DNA of 64,000 bases, from NCBI RefSeq assembly GCF_016019955.1, contig NZ_JAECRZ010000013.1, positions 1 to 64,000 of the forward strand, in the 5' to 3' direction. Each line of letters starts with the position of its first letter. The stretch's first letter is position 1. The notes under the pieces are model-generated. The model did not search any database and had not been told where the DNA came from. It saw nothing but the letters and a program-made list of their open reading frames with translations. The stretch comes from Thiosulfatihalobacter marinus (lineage in GTDB: Bacteria > Pseudomonadota > Alphaproteobacteria > Rhodobacterales > Rhodobacteraceae). Below, one piece after another: positions 17,183-25,271 of this stretch. A program made the position numbers and the translations under genes.

Positions 17183-18067
17183 ATGTTTTCCTATTGCGCG
17201 GAACCGGACACGCTTGAAGGGCTCAGGTGGGCATCCTGCTACCTGACCACGGGCAAGCATATGGGGTTGTATTCCTCGGTCTTCACCGTGCTGTTGCTTC
17301 TTGCGATCACCGCGCCCACCGCGCTTTTGTTCGGGTTTGGCGGGGCCACCGCCGCGCGCTCGCGCATTCCGCCACTGCGCTGGCTGGGCAAGGGCTATAC
17401 CGCCATCGTGCGCGGCGTGCCGGACATCGCTTTCTTCCTGTTTTTCGTCATCGCGCTGGATCAGGGGTTCGAATGGGTGCGCCATCAGGTGAAATGCCCG
17501 GACTGGCCCGACGCAATCCGCCAGGGCAATGATTTCGTGGTCTGCCAGCAGGCCAAGCTGCCCCTGTCCAGCGCGCCGGAATGGGTGCATCAGACCTATG
17601 GCTTTTTCCTGGCCGTGCTGACCTTTTCCATCGTCTTTGGCGCCTTTGCCTCAAATGTCCTGTTCGGGGCCATGCGCGCCGTGCCCCGCGCCCAGCTGGA
17701 AACCGCCGAGGCCTATGGCATGACCCGGCGCCAGACTTTCTGGCGCATTCTTGTGCCGCAAATGTGGGTCTATGCGCTGCCCGGTCTCAGCAACCTCTGG
17801 ATGGTTCTGATCAAGGCCACGCCGCTTCTGTTCCTGCTGGGAATCGAAGACATCGTTTATTGGGCGCGCGAACTGGGCGGCACCAAGAATGCCCGCTTTA
17901 CCGATTATCCCCATGGCGACTGGCGCATGTGGTATTTCCTTGCGCTTCTGGTGTTTTACCTCTGCTTCACGAAGGTTTCCGAAGTGGTCCTGAACAAGCT
18001 GATGACGAAACTTACCCACGGGCAGGCCACCGCTGGCGGCGAAGCTCAGCGGAGGGCCGGAGCATGA
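17183..18067 (+). CDS. ABC transporter permease 1 (HisQ/OccQ-like)
   Basis: A 294-residue inner-membrane permease of the polar amino-acid type, with about five transmembrane helices. The EAA loop that contacts the ATPase is visible as ETAEAYGMTRRQTFWRILVPQM. The segment at about residues 85-140, containing two cysteines (QVKCPDW and VVCQQ), is longer than in classic HisQ and is probably a periplasmic loop. Its stop overlaps the next gene's start (ATGA), indicating coupled synthesis of the two permease subunits. Confidence 0.93.
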   Translation: MFSYCAEPDTLEGLRWASCYLTTGKHMGLYSSVFTVLLLLAITAPTALLFGFGGATAARSRIPPLRWLGKGYTAIVRGVPDIAFFLFFVIALDQGFEWVRHQVKCPDWPDAIRQGNDFVVCQQAKLPLSSAPEWVHQTYGFFLAVLTFSIVFGAFASNVLFGAMRAVPRAQLETAEAYGMTRRQTFWRILVPQMWVYALPGLSNLWMVLIKATPLLFLLGIEDIVYWARELGGTKNARFTDYPHGDWRMWYFLALLVFYLCFTKVSEVVLNKLMTKLTHGQATAGGEAQRRAGA

Positions 18068-18870
18068 GTTGCTGGGACACCATACAGGCCTACGCGCTGC
18101 GCTCGATCGGGATCGGCGAACGGCTTTTGCCGCGCGACGATTACGGGCTGTGCCAGCAATTCACCCTGATCGGCTCGGGCATGATCTGGAACATCTACTT
18201 CGGTGTTCTGGCCCTGTGTGCCGGATTCTTTCTTGCGGTGGCTGTGGCGATTGGCAAAAGCTCGAAACACCGGCTGATCCGCAAACCGGCCGAATGGTTC
18301 ATCTTCCTGTTTCGCGGCTCGCCGCTCTTCATCCAGTTCTTTTTTGCCTATTTCCTGTTCCTGACAGTGAAGCAAAGCATGCCTTTCCTGGGCGCCTTCA
18401 CGGCGGCCTGGCTGGGCGCGCTGGTGGTGCTGTTCCTGAATACCGCCGCCTATTCCGGCGAAATCTTCTACGGTGCGCTCCTGTCGATCCCCAAGGGCGA
18501 TATCGAGGCCGCCGACGCCTATGGCATGGCCGGCTGGACCCGCTTCCGCCGGATCACCTTCCCAACCATGCTGAGGCTGGCCTGGCCGGCCTATACGAAC
18601 GAGGCGATCTTTCTCTTCCACGCCACGACGCTTGTGTTTTTCTCGGGATTCCCGATCCTGAAACAGCAGGGCGACGCACTGTATTATGCCAGCTATTTCG
18701 CCGACAAGACGTTCAACCCGTTTATCCCGTATCCCATCCTGGCGTTCTATTTCATCCTTCTGACGCTGGTGATTGTCGGGGTGTTTTCGCTGGTGAACAA
18801 TCACCTCAACCGGCACATGCCGCGCGAGGCCAAACGAAAGATTCGCTTTCGCCCGAACCTAATTCGCTGA
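18064..18870 (+). CDS. ABC transporter permease 2 (HisM/OccM-like)
   Basis: A 268-residue partner permease. Motifs are FRGSPLFIQFFFAYF near helix 2 and the EAA loop EAADAYGMAGWTRFRRITFPTM. The last 20 residues are basic and cytoplasmic (REAKRKIRFRP). Start at 18064 overlaps the previous stop; a longer open frame exists upstream but is only a shadow of permease 1. It closes the transporter operon; the Puu-like genes begin 190 bp downstream after the second iteron site and a palindrome. Confidence 0.93.
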   Translation: MSCWDTIQAYALRSIGIGERLLPRDDYGLCQQFTLIGSGMIWNIYFGVLALCAGFFLAVAVAIGKSSKHRLIRKPAEWFIFLFRGSPLFIQFFFAYFLFLTVKQSMPFLGAFTAAWLGALVVLFLNTAAYSGEIFYGALLSIPKGDIEAADAYGMAGWTRFRRITFPTMLRLAWPAYTNEAIFLFHATTLVFFSGFPILKQQGDALYYASYFADKTFNPFIPYPILAFYFILLTLVIVGVFSLVNNHLNRHMPREAKRKIRFRPNLIR

Positions 18871-18930
18871 CCTGTCGGGCCACACGCGGTCGCTTGCAAT
18901 CCGCTTGCGGCCGCCTTCCCCGCCCGATGT

Positions 18931-18989
18931 CCCGAACTGGCCGAACCAAACCGCCGCAATACCGACGCAATACCGACGTTTGGCCGACC
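18931..18989. repeat. 11-bp-spaced ACCGACG iteron array, site 2
   Basis: Two perfect ACCGACG heptamers (18961 and 18972) are flanked at about the same 11-bp phase by ACCGCCG (18950), GCCGAAC (18940) and GCCGACC (18983). The shared 20-mer context CAATACCGACGCAATACCGA is close to that in site 1. The array lies in the 190-bp gap between the transporter operon and the first glutamine-synthetase-like gene. Confidence 0.55.
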
Positions 18990-19028
18990 CGCCATTTTGG
19001 GGCTGGACAAGCGTGATCCGCCCGTGAA

Positions 19029-19044
19029 TAATTTGATCAAATTA
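19029..19044. promoter_or_regulatory. perfect 16-bp palindrome, candidate operator
   Basis: TAATTTGATCAAATTA is a perfect inverted repeat ending 16 bp before the ATG of the first glutamine-synthetase-like gene. Its AT-rich character stands out in GC-rich surroundings. The TTTGATCAAA centre is the type of site bound by dimeric regulators of the GntR, Lrp or Crp/Fnr classes, so it may repress or activate the Puu-like genes. No regulator gene lies next to it. Confidence 0.55.
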
Positions 19045-19060
19045 CCCAACAAGGTGTCTC

Positions 19061-20377
19061 ATGGAGCTTGGACAGTACCGAACATTCCGCGTGGGCGCGG
19101 CCGATCTGAATGGCCAGATGCGCGGCAAACGCCTCCCAGCAAGCTTCGCCGACAAGCTGGCAACGGGAACCGTGCGGATGCCGCTGTCGGCGCTGAACGT
19201 GGATATCTGGGGCCATGACATCGCGGACAGCCCCCTGGTGTTCGAAACCGGCGACGCCGACGGCATCCTGATGCCCACCGAACGCGGACCGGTTCCGATG
19301 CCCTGGCTGTCCACCCCGTCGGCGCTGGTGCCGATGACCATGCAAACCGAAGCCGGCGCGCCGTTCCTGGGCGATCCCCGCCAGGCCCTGCGCCACGTGC
19401 TGGACCGGTTCTTGGCCCGTGGCTGGCGGGTCTTTGCCGCGACTGAAATGGAATTCACCCTTGTAGATGACAACGACAACACGATCCAGCCTCCAATCAG
19501 CCCGCGTTCGGGACGCCGCATTTTTGCGGGTGAAGTGCTCTCTCTGAATGAGCTGGATGCCTTTGATCCGTTCTTTACCGAACTCTATGACGGTGCCGAG
19601 GCCATGGGCATCCCGGTGCAAAGCATGATCGGGGAATGCGGGCTGGGCCAGTTCGAGGTTACACTCAACCACCAGGACGCCATGCGCGCCGCCGATGACG
19701 CGCTTCTCTTCAAGCTGCTGGTGCGCGGGCTGGCCCGCCGTCACGGCATGGCCGCCACTTTCATGGCCAAGCCTTATGCCGAAGATGCAGGCAACGGCAT
19801 GCATGTGCATTTTTCGGTTGTGGATGAACAGGGGCGGAACGTCTTTGACAATGGCGGCCCGGAGGGCACCGGGACACTGCAACAGGCCCTCGCGGGCTGT
19901 GCCGCCGCGATGCGCGCCAGCACGCTGATCTTTGCACCCCACGGTCCCAGCTATGACCGGTTTGCGATCGGCGCCCACGCGCCCACAAGCGTGTGTTGGG
20001 CTTATGAAAACAGGACGGCTGCGTTGCGCGTGCCTGGCGGCGCCCCCGCCGCGCGCCGTATCGAACACCGCACCGCCGGGGGGGATATCAACCCCTATCT
20101 GCTGCTTGCCGCCGTTCTGGGCGCCGCAATAGAAGGCATTGAAGAGGAGCTGATCCCGCCCCCGCCGATCACGGGAAATGCCTATGATCTGGACCTGCCG
20201 CAGCTGTGCACCGACTGGGGCGAGGCCATCGAGTTGTTCGGCTCTGATCCCTTCATCGCCCGTTGTCTTCCGGCGGAGCTGATCCGTAACATGGTGATGA
20301 CGAAACGCCAGGAACGTTTGGTGCTGGCGGACATCCCCGAGGCGGAACGCTGGAAAACCTATCTGGAGCGTGTATGA
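19061..20377 (+). CDS. glutamine-synthetase-family ligase (PuuA-like), first
   Basis: A 438-residue enzyme of the glutamine synthetase superfamily, GlnT/PuuA branch: probable gamma-glutamyl ligase acting on an amine rather than ammonia. Visible active-site strands are ATEMEFTL (metal Glu), GECGLGQFEVTL (metal Glu), NGMHVHFS (His) and ENRTAALRVPG (Arg). RIEHRTAGGDINPYL then takes the place of the usual RIEnRlpgad-like loop. The adenylylation tyrosine region of true GlnA is absent. Preceded by a palindrome and iterons; next to a glutamine amidotransferase and an amine oxidase, which supports polyamine or amine catabolism. Confidence 0.88.
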   Translation: MELGQYRTFRVGAADLNGQMRGKRLPASFADKLATGTVRMPLSALNVDIWGHDIADSPLVFETGDADGILMPTERGPVPMPWLSTPSALVPMTMQTEAGAPFLGDPRQALRHVLDRFLARGWRVFAATEMEFTLVDDNDNTIQPPISPRSGRRIFAGEVLSLNELDAFDPFFTELYDGAEAMGIPVQSMIGECGLGQFEVTLNHQDAMRAADDALLFKLLVRGLARRHGMAATFMAKPYAEDAGNGMHVHFSVVDEQGRNVFDNGGPEGTGTLQQALAGCAAAMRASTLIFAPHGPSYDRFAIGAHAPTSVCWAYENRTAALRVPGGAPAARRIEHRTAGGDINPYLLLAAVLGAAIEGIEEELIPPPPITGNAYDLDLPQLCTDWGEAIELFGSDPFIARCLPAELIRNMVMTKRQERLVLADIPEAERWKTYLERV

Positions 20378-20414
20378 CAAAGGCACCCCGAAAGCGGCGA
20401 ACAGTTGGTGAGAC

Positions 20415-21098
20415 ATGAAAATCGGCATTCTTCAAACCGGACACGCGCCGGATACGCTGCGCGACGCCTATGGCGACTATATCCGTATCTTCCAGGATTT
20501 TCTGTCCGGGCAGGATTTTGACTTTGAGGGCTGGAGCGTGGTTGACGGCGACCTGCCGGAATCGGTGCATGACGCGGATGGGTGGCTGATCACCGGCTCG
20601 CGCCACGGCGTTTACGAAGATCACGCCTGGATTCCGCCGCTGGAGGATTTCATCCGCGATGCCATCACCCGGAAAGTGCCCATGGTGGGCGTATGCTTTG
20701 GTCATCAGATCATTGCACAGGCCCTGGGCGGCAAGGTCGAGAAATTCGGTGGCGGCTGGGCCGTGGGCCGACAGGTCTATGATTTCGGCGGCACCGAGAT
20801 TGCGCTGAACGCCTGGCATCAGGATCAGGTGACAGAGCTTCCGCCGGGGGCGACGGTGGTGGCCAGCAACGATTTCTGCGCCTACGCCGCCATCGCCTAT
20901 GGCGACCGCGCGCTGACCGTGCAACCCCATCCGGAATTCGACACGAACTTCATGGAGGGTTTGATCAAAACCCGCGGTCGCGGCGTTGTCCCCGACGACC
21001 GGCTCGATTCCGCCCTCAACGCCCTCCCCCACCCGACCGCCAACCAGACCCTGGCAGATCAGTTCGCCGATTTCTTTCGGCAAGAGAGGACCAAATGA
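20415..21098 (+). CDS. class I glutamine amidotransferase (GuaA-like domain)
   Basis: A 227-residue stand-alone amidotransferase. The catalytic triad is complete: Cys in VGVCFGHQII, His and Glu in VQPHPEFD. Upstream ITGSRHGVYED is typical of the GMP-synthase-like group (COG0518) rather than the PuuD peptidase C26 group. In this neighbourhood it most likely hydrolyses the gamma-glutamyl bond of an intermediate, the job of PuuD in E. coli; that is inference from context. Stop overlaps the next gene (ATGA). Confidence 0.85.
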   Translation: MKIGILQTGHAPDTLRDAYGDYIRIFQDFLSGQDFDFEGWSVVDGDLPESVHDADGWLITGSRHGVYEDHAWIPPLEDFIRDAITRKVPMVGVCFGHQIIAQALGGKVEKFGGGWAVGRQVYDFGGTEIALNAWHQDQVTELPPGATVVASNDFCAYAAIAYGDRALTVQPHPEFDTNFMEGLIKTRGRGVVPDDRLDSALNALPHPTANQTLADQFADFFRQERTK

Positions 21099-22453
21099 GC
21101 GATTGGCTCGACAAAACTCCCGAAGCGGCACAGGCCTATCTTGAGGGCCATCGACTGGACGAGGTGGAATGCATCATTTCCGACCTGCCAGGCATTGCCC
21201 GGGGCAAGGCCGTTCCGGCGTCGAAATTCGCGCGCCAGGAGTATTTTCACCTTCCGGATTCCATCTTCTACCAGACCATCACCGGCGACTGGGGCGAAGC
21301 GGCGGGCGAGGACGGCTTTATCGAGCGCGACATGATCCTGCGCCCTGATTGGGCGACCGCCTCTGCGGCGCCATGGACCGGGGACTGGACCTTGCAGGTG
21401 ATCCATGACGCCTATGACGTGGACGGTGTGCCGATCCCCTTCAGCCCGCGCAACGTGCTCAAACGTGTTGTCCAGCTTTATCGCGATCAGGGGTGGGAGC
21501 CGGTGGTGGCGCCCGAGATGGAGTTTTACCTGGTGGCGCGCAACATCGATCCTGCCAAGGCGATTGAGCCGATGATGGGCCGCTCCGGCCGCCCGGCGGC
21601 GGCGCGTCAGGCCTATTCGATGACGGCGGTGGACGAGTTTGGACCCGTGATCGACGATATCTACGATTTTGCCGAGGCGCAGGGGTTCGAGATTGACGGG
21701 ATCACCCAGGAAGGCGGTGCCGGGCAGTTGGAAATCAACATGGTGCATGGCGATCCGGTAAAGCTGGCCGACGAGGTGTTCTTCTTCAAACGCCTGATCC
21801 GCGAAGCCGCGCTGCGCCATGATTGTTATGCCACCTTCATGGCCAAACCGATCGAGGGCGAACCGGGATCGGCCATGCATGTGCATCACTCGATCATTGA
21901 TATCGAGACCGGGCAGAACCTGTTTTCCGGCCCGCAGGGTGGCGATACGGATGCGTTCTTTCACTTTATCGCCGGGTTGCAGAACCACTTGCCTTCGGCC
22001 ATCGCCATGCTGGCGCCTTATGTGAATTCCTACCGTCGGTATGTGCGCGATCACGCCGCGCCGATCAATCTGGAGTGGGGACGCGACAACCGCACCACCG
22101 GCATCCGTATTCCGATATCCTCTGCACAGTCGCGCCGCGTGGAAAACCGGCTGGCAGGTATGGATTGCAACCCCTATCTGGGCATCGCCGCGTCGCTGGC
22201 CTGTGGATACCTTGGCCTGATGCAACAGCGCCGCCCCAGTGCACAATTCAAGGGCGACGCCTATGACGGAGAAGAAGCGATCCCGCGCATCCTGGGCGGG
22301 GCGCTGGATCTGTTCGACGAAGCAGAGGCACTGCACGAGGTCTTGGGGGCGGATTTCGCGCGGGTCTATTCCATTGTGAAACGCGCCGAATATGAAGAGT
22401 TCCTGGAGGTGATCAGCCCCTGGGAGCGCGAGCACCTGCTGCTGAACGTTTGA
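21095..22453 (+). CDS. glutamine-synthetase-family ligase (PuuA-like), second
   Basis: A 452-residue paralog of the first ligase, closer to E. coli gamma-glutamylputrescine synthetase in its N-terminal region (DEVECIISDLPGIARGKAVP). Active-site strands are APEMEFYLV, GGAGQLEINM, SAMHVHHSI and DNRTTGIRIP, then RRVENRLAGMDCNPYL. Two different ligases in one cluster suggest two amine substrates or a sequential pathway. Coupled to the amidotransferase through ATGA and followed by the oxidase gene. Confidence 0.9.
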   Translation: MSDWLDKTPEAAQAYLEGHRLDEVECIISDLPGIARGKAVPASKFARQEYFHLPDSIFYQTITGDWGEAAGEDGFIERDMILRPDWATASAAPWTGDWTLQVIHDAYDVDGVPIPFSPRNVLKRVVQLYRDQGWEPVVAPEMEFYLVARNIDPAKAIEPMMGRSGRPAAARQAYSMTAVDEFGPVIDDIYDFAEAQGFEIDGITQEGGAGQLEINMVHGDPVKLADEVFFFKRLIREAALRHDCYATFMAKPIEGEPGSAMHVHHSIIDIETGQNLFSGPQGGDTDAFFHFIAGLQNHLPSAIAMLAPYVNSYRRYVRDHAAPINLEWGRDNRTTGIRIPISSAQSRRVENRLAGMDCNPYLGIAASLACGYLGLMQQRRPSAQFKGDAYDGEEAIPRILGGALDLFDEAEALHEVLGADFARVYSIVKRAEYEEFLEVISPWEREHLLLNV

Positions 22454-22466
22454 TCTTGACCGGAAA

Positions 22467-22523
22467 TTCGGGCGCGGGCGCGCCCGAAGCCTCCGGCGGG
22501 AGTATTTTCTGGCAAAATGAAGA
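22467..22523. repeat. dispersed intergenic hairpin element, copy 3 (single core)
   Basis: A 9-bp stem TTCGGGCGC / GCGCCCGAA (22467-22488, GGGC loop), then GCCTCCGGCGGGAG and the core TATTTTCTGGCAAAATGAAG (22503-22522). The hairpin differs in sequence from copies 1, 2 and 4 but occupies the same position relative to the core. The core's ATGA lies in frame with the downstream oxidase gene, creating a false start. Confidence 0.75.
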
Positions 22524-22534
22524 CGGGGGACCGC

Positions 22535-23839
22535 GTGGACCTGCTTTATTCCAACGATCGCAAGGAAGAGTATCCCGCGAGCTGGTACGCGGCGAGCGTT
22601 GACCCGTTGTCGCCTTTTCCAGATTTGAAGGGGGCAACCCGCGCCGATGTCTGCGTGGTGGGGGCGGGCTATACCGGGCTTTCGGCGGCGCTGCATCTGG
22701 CAGAACGCGGGTATGACGTGGTTCTGGTTGAGGCGCATCGCGTCGGGTTTGGGGCGTCCGGGCGCAATGGCGGGCAGCTGGGTTCGGGTCAGCGCATGGC
22801 GCAGGACGGGCTGGAAAGTTTCGTCGGGCCGGAGGATGCGGGCAAGCTGTGGCAACTGGCCGAGGACGCCAAGGGGCTGGTCAGGGATCTGGTGGCGCGC
22901 CACGACATCGATTGCCATCTGAAGCCGGGCATTGCCCATGCTTGTTTCTCTGCCGGAGAAGTCCGGCATGAACACACCTATGTCGAACATCTGCGCGCCC
23001 GGTACGGGTATGATCAGATCACACCGCTGGACCGGGATCAGATGCAGGCGCTGTGCCCGTCACCCAAATATGTTGGCGGCTCGCTGGACATGGGCGCTGG
23101 GCATCTGCATCCGCTGGCTTATGCTCTTGGGCTGGCACGGGCGGCCAAGGCAGCGGGGGTGCGGATTTTCGAGCGGACCCATGTGCATGACATTGTGCGC
23201 GGCGAGCGGGTGTCGGTGAGAACTGACCAGGGGCGCGTCGAGGCCGATCACCTGATCCTGGCCTGTAATGGCTATATGGGCGGGCTGGACCGCAAGGTCG
23301 CGGCGCGGGTCATGCCGATCAATAATTTCATTGCCGCCACCGAGCCGCTGGGCGACGCCACCGCAAGGGTGTTGACCCGCGATGTGGCCGTGGCGGACAG
23401 CAAGTTCGTGATCAACTATTTCCGTCTGTCCCACGACGGGCGGCTGTTGTTTGGCGGCGGCGAAAGCTATGGCTATCGCTTCCCGTCGGACATCGCGGCG
23501 CTGGTGCGCAAACCGATGGCGCAGATCTTTCCGGATCTGCGCGATGTGCGCATCGACTATGCCTGGGGCGGGACATTGGCAATCACCATGAAGCGTATGC
23601 CGTATCTTCGGCGGCTGGCGCCCAATATCCTGTCGGCTTCGGGCTATTCCGGGCATGGCGTTGGCACGGCCACCCATGCGGGACAGTTGATGGCCATGGC
23701 CATTGCCGGCGAGGCCGAGGGTTTTGACACGATGGCGCGCGTGCCCGCGCCGCCATTCCCGGGCGGAACGATGCTGCGCAGCCCGCTGCTGGCGCTGGCG
23801 ATGACATGGTTTGCGCTGCGCGACAGGCTGGGTGTCTGA
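22535..23839 (+). CDS. puuB: FAD-dependent amine oxidoreductase (gamma-glutamylputrescine oxidase-like)
   Basis: A 434-residue DAO-family flavoenzyme. An N-terminal Rossmann motif VVGAGYTGLSAALHLAERG binds FAD, followed by GASGRNGGQLGSGQR and a C-terminal second FAD segment SGYSGHGVGTATHAGQL. The start LLYSNDRKEEYPASWYAA fits PuuB-type oxidases, which open with a short lead before the Rossmann fold. GTG at 22535, preceded by GGGGGA, is preferred. The ATG 18 bp upstream is part of the repeat element and is probably not used. It would oxidise a gamma-glutamylated amine to an aldehyde; the aldehyde dehydrogenase (PuuC) is not in the window. Confidence 0.87.
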   Translation: MDLLYSNDRKEEYPASWYAASVDPLSPFPDLKGATRADVCVVGAGYTGLSAALHLAERGYDVVLVEAHRVGFGASGRNGGQLGSGQRMAQDGLESFVGPEDAGKLWQLAEDAKGLVRDLVARHDIDCHLKPGIAHACFSAGEVRHEHTYVEHLRARYGYDQITPLDRDQMQALCPSPKYVGGSLDMGAGHLHPLAYALGLARAAKAAGVRIFERTHVHDIVRGERVSVRTDQGRVEADHLILACNGYMGGLDRKVAARVMPINNFIAATEPLGDATARVLTRDVAVADSKFVINYFRLSHDGRLLFGGGESYGYRFPSDIAALVRKPMAQIFPDLRDVRIDYAWGGTLAITMKRMPYLRRLAPNILSASGYSGHGVGTATHAGQLMAMAIAGEAEGFDTMARVPAPPFPGGTMLRSPLLALAMTWFALRDRLGV

Positions 23840-23932
23840 CCGCCCTTGAAGATTTGCGAGAGCTGCATGATCGGCCGGGCGGTGCCTGTCGGTCACATCG
23901 TGCCATTTTCATATGGCCATTCAGGAAAATCC

Positions 23933-23961
23933 TTGGCAGGGTCACGTCCTTGATTTATGTT
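23933..23961 (+). promoter_or_regulatory. candidate sigma-70 promoter for the DegT-family gene
   Basis: TTGGCA (23933-23938) and TATGTT (23956-23961) are separated by 17 bp and lie about 30 bp before the ATG. Matches are 5/6 and 4/6 to the vegetative consensus. It would make the aminotransferase gene independent of the Puu-like unit. Confidence 0.35.
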
Positions 23962-23993
23962 TTTGAATATCGAGCATAAGAAAGTTGAAAACA

Positions 23994-25211
23994 ATGACGC
24001 TTCCGCCCAACGTTTATGACGCCGAGCCGATCCCCGCATCCGCGCGGGAGGAGATTGACCACCTGCTGCAAACCGGCGATTTGTTCCGGTACACGGCCCC
24101 CGAAAACGCCCCGGTTGCGTTGCTGGAGGAAGAGTTTGCCGCGATGATGGGCGCGAAATACGCGCTGGCTGTGTCGTCCTGTTCGGCGGCTCTGTTCCTG
24201 TCGCTCAAGGCGCTGGGCCTGCCGCGTGACGCGCGGGTTCTGATCCCCGGCTTCACCTTTGCTGCTGTGCCCTCTTCGGTGGTTCACGCCGATTGCGTGC
24301 CCGTCCTGTGCGAGGTGGGCGAGAATTACCGCATCGACGTGGCCGATTTCGAACGGCGGCTGGACGATGATATTGCCGCCGTGATCATCAGCCATATGCG
24401 GGGCCATACCAGCGACATGGACGCAATCATGGCGCTGTGTGACGCGCGCGCCATCCCGGTGATCGAAGACGCCGCCCACAGCCTGGGCACCACCTGGAAC
24501 GGGCGCAAGATCGGCACGATCGGGCGGGTGGGTTGTTTCTCGTTCCAATCCTACAAGCTGGTCAATGCGGGCGAAGGTGGCATCCTTGTCACGGACGATG
24601 CGGATCTGGTGGCGCAGGCGGTGATCATGTCCGGCGCCTATGAACACAACTGGCAAAAGCACAAATCGCCCATAGGTGACAACACGGGCGCGCTTGAATC
24701 GGCGTTTAACCGCTGGCAAAACAAGCTGCCGCTTTACAACCTGCGCCTCAACAACATGTCGGCGGCCCTGGCCCGCCCACAATTGGCAGAGGTGCCCCGC
24801 CGGGTGCGCGACGGGCGACGCAACCATGATTACGTGGCCGCGTTGTTGAACCAGTCACCCTGGCTGAACGTGCCGGACAAGCTGTCTTTGGAAGAGCGCG
24901 CGCCGGATTCGATCCAGTTCAACCTTGTCGGTCTGGACAATGCGCAGATCCAGGCCTTTCAGGCCGCCGCCAACCAGCGGGGTGTAAAGGTGCAGGTGTT
25001 TGGCCAGTCCACCGACAATGCCCGCGCCTTCTGGAATTGGCAGTTCATCAAGGATTTGCCCGAGTTGCCGCAGACCCGCAAGATGCTGATGAAAGCCTGC
25101 GACGTGCGCCTGCCCGCGCGCCTGAAACGGGCCGAACTGGACATTATCGCGGGCGCTCTGACCGGCGCGGCCGACTATGTGATGGGCGATCAGCGGGCCT
25201 ATGGCACCTGA
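23994..25211 (+). CDS. DegT/DnrJ/EryC1/StrS-family PLP aminotransferase
   Basis: A 405-residue PLP enzyme with the sugar-aminotransferase fold. PIPGFTFAAVPSSV, the cofactor-binding Asp in VIEDAAHSLGT (about residue 159) and the Schiff-base Lys in FSFQSYKLVNAGEGG (Lys188) are all present. The family transaminates keto-sugars using glutamate. No nucleotide-sugar or polysaccharide genes surround it, so the substrate here is uncertain. ATG at 23994 chosen over a TTG three codons upstream. A shared terminator separates it from convergent phaR. Confidence 0.87.
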   Translation: MTLPPNVYDAEPIPASAREEIDHLLQTGDLFRYTAPENAPVALLEEEFAAMMGAKYALAVSSCSAALFLSLKALGLPRDARVLIPGFTFAAVPSSVVHADCVPVLCEVGENYRIDVADFERRLDDDIAAVIISHMRGHTSDMDAIMALCDARAIPVIEDAAHSLGTTWNGRKIGTIGRVGCFSFQSYKLVNAGEGGILVTDDADLVAQAVIMSGAYEHNWQKHKSPIGDNTGALESAFNRWQNKLPLYNLRLNNMSAALARPQLAEVPRRVRDGRRNHDYVAALLNQSPWLNVPDKLSLEERAPDSIQFNLVGLDNAQIQAFQAAANQRGVKVQVFGQSTDNARAFWNWQFIKDLPELPQTRKMLMKACDVRLPARLKRAELDIIAGALTGAADYVMGDQRAYGT

Positions 25212-25240
25212 CACCAGACCGTAATTGAGAACACAGTGAA

Positions 25241-25269
25241 AAGAGGCAGGGCAGCGCGCCCTGCCTTTT
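25241..25269. terminator. terminator between the DegT-family gene and phaR
   Basis: GGCAGGGC / GCCCTGCC, an 8-bp stem with AGCGC loop, flanked by AAAAGA on the left and TTTT on the right. It lies between convergent genes and can act in both directions. Confidence 0.8.
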
Positions 25270-25271
25270 GA

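Noticed and set aside
15488-17590. 700-codon minus-strand open frame opposite the ABC transporter
   Set aside because: Low-complexity His/Gly/Arg/Asp composition and no ribosome site; it shadows intact ATPase, receptor and permease genes.
19061-22453. The two ligases as true glutamine synthetase GlnA
   Set aside because: Divergent loops, no adenylylation tyrosine region, and linkage to an amidotransferase and amine oxidase fit the PuuA/GlnT-like branch instead.
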